From NCBI GenBank assembly GCA_958453575.1, contig CAUDYH010000100.1:1-5607 (forward strand): a DNA stretch of 5,607 nt, written 5' to 3'. Under the pieces are notes generated by a model. The model did no database searches and had not been told where the DNA came from. It worked only from the letters and a program-made list of their open reading frames with translations. The stretch's first letter is position 1, and each line of letters opens with the position of its first letter. The translations under genes were made by a program, and so were the position numbers. Shown here one piece after another: positions 5,384 to 5,607 of the stretch. The DNA is from an uncultured Collinsella sp. GTDB lineage: Bacteria > Actinomycetota > Coriobacteriia > Coriobacteriales > Coriobacteriaceae.

Positions 5384-5520
5384 GTTTGGTGGCAGCCAAA
5401 TGGCCTCAAAAATCGGTGCCAGAGGCCAAAAGTGCATCGATTTTCGTTCTTCAGAGTCGCGATCGGGCTCCAAACAAGGCGATTTTGCTGCTCTGGACCG
5501 GAAAATCGATGCTACTAATT

Positions 5521-5556
5521 TGGTGACAGTACTCATATTTGGCCCTTTTTGACCAC
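5521..5556 (-). repeat. Right arm of the foldback element
   Basis: It is the reverse complement of 5348-5383 with a single mismatch (5379 against 5525). It ends GGCCCTTTTTGACCAC on the plus strand, so a plus-strand transcript would form the stem and then meet five U's. Confidence 0.8.
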
Positions 5557-5607
5557 TGCCCCTTGGTCCAGGACAAAACGGGCTGCCCGAATCATGGGGC
5601 GGGTCCA

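Larger units (their letters stand above)
5348..5556. mobile_element. MITE-like 209-bp foldback element with long terminal inverted repeats
   Basis: The arms 5348-5383 and 5521-5556 are inverted copies matching at 35 of 36 positions, the first 31 perfect. Weaker similarity continues about 11 bases further in. Inside, GCATCGATTTTC (5434-5445) pairs with GAAAATCGATGC (5501-5512), and TGGCCTC (5401-5407) with GAGGCCA (5422-5428). The whole unit can fold into one long hairpin. It is more AT-rich than its surroundings and has no credible gene; a 52-codon open frame at 5368-5526 merely reads through the repeat. No clear target duplication is visible (CGG left, CTG right). The short length, long inverted ends and lack of coding capacity fit a non-autonomous MITE or large palindromic repeat. 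Whether it is multi-copy cannot be seen from one window. Confidence 0.75.
5203..5607. other. Gene-free stretch at the right edge
   Basis: I see no supported coding sequence in these 405 bases. They hold the leader of the decayed IS (to about 5270), the 5294-5328 hairpin, the foldback element 5348-5556, and 51 bases of unassigned flank (5557-5607). Short open frames here have no ribosome site and run through the repeat arms. Confidence 0.7.

Noticed and set aside
5368..5526. 52-codon open frame inside the foldback element
   Set aside because: It lacks a ribosome site, starts and ends within the inverted arms, and has no protein-like pattern. It is explained by the repeat.
5317..5606. Outer inverted pair GGACCCGC (5317-5324) and GCGGGTCC (5599-5606)
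   Set aside because: Eight GC-rich bases far apart; easily chance, with no continuing similarity.
1..5607. CRISPR array, tRNA, rRNA or defence gene cluster
   Set aside because: No regularly spaced repeats, no cloverleaf-like segment, and no nuclease, helicase or toxin motifs other than the transposases.

Overview
The window is GC-rich, with tight intergenic gaps and GGAGG-type ribosome sites. An AgrC/ComD-type histidine kinase sits beside GC-rich IS3-family elements. This gene style suits a gut Coriobacteriia member (Collinsella or a close relative). That assignment rests on codon style and protein flavour, not on a database match, and I hold it at moderate confidence.

Layout. Positions 1-87 are a chromosome edge with no assignable gene. 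A thioredoxin gene (88-408, minus) is transcribed divergently from a small uncharacterised protein gene (545-1120, plus), which may be a decayed uracil-DNA glycosylase-like fold. That gene converges on an orphan sensor histidine kinase gene (1139 to about 2293, minus). A divergent start region of about 100 bp separates the kinase from a five-helix membrane protein with two soluble beta-rich, PH-like segments (2397-3503, plus).

From 3501 the window is mobile DNA. A complete IS3-family element (3501-4805, 1305 bp) has imperfect 36-bp terminal inverted repeats, orfA, orfB with an intact D-D(35)E triad, and an A6 slippage tract. The first three bases of its left repeat are the TGA stop codon of the membrane-protein gene, so that protein's C-terminus is set by the insertion. 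Its right end abuts, without target duplication, a second decayed IS3-type element on the minus strand. This remnant has orfA with a frameshift and an amber codon, and only the start of orfB. The arrangement suggests insertion into an older IS followed by an adjacent deletion.

The last 400 bp hold no convincing gene. They contain a strong hairpin with a short T-tract (5294-5328) and a 209-bp MITE-like foldback element (5348-5556). Its 36-bp arms match at 35 positions, it has an inner 12-bp inverted repeat, and it carries A5/T5 tracts that could make it a bidirectional terminator. This element and the IS-supplied stop codon are the most interesting signals. I see no CRISPR array, tRNA, rRNA or defence operon.
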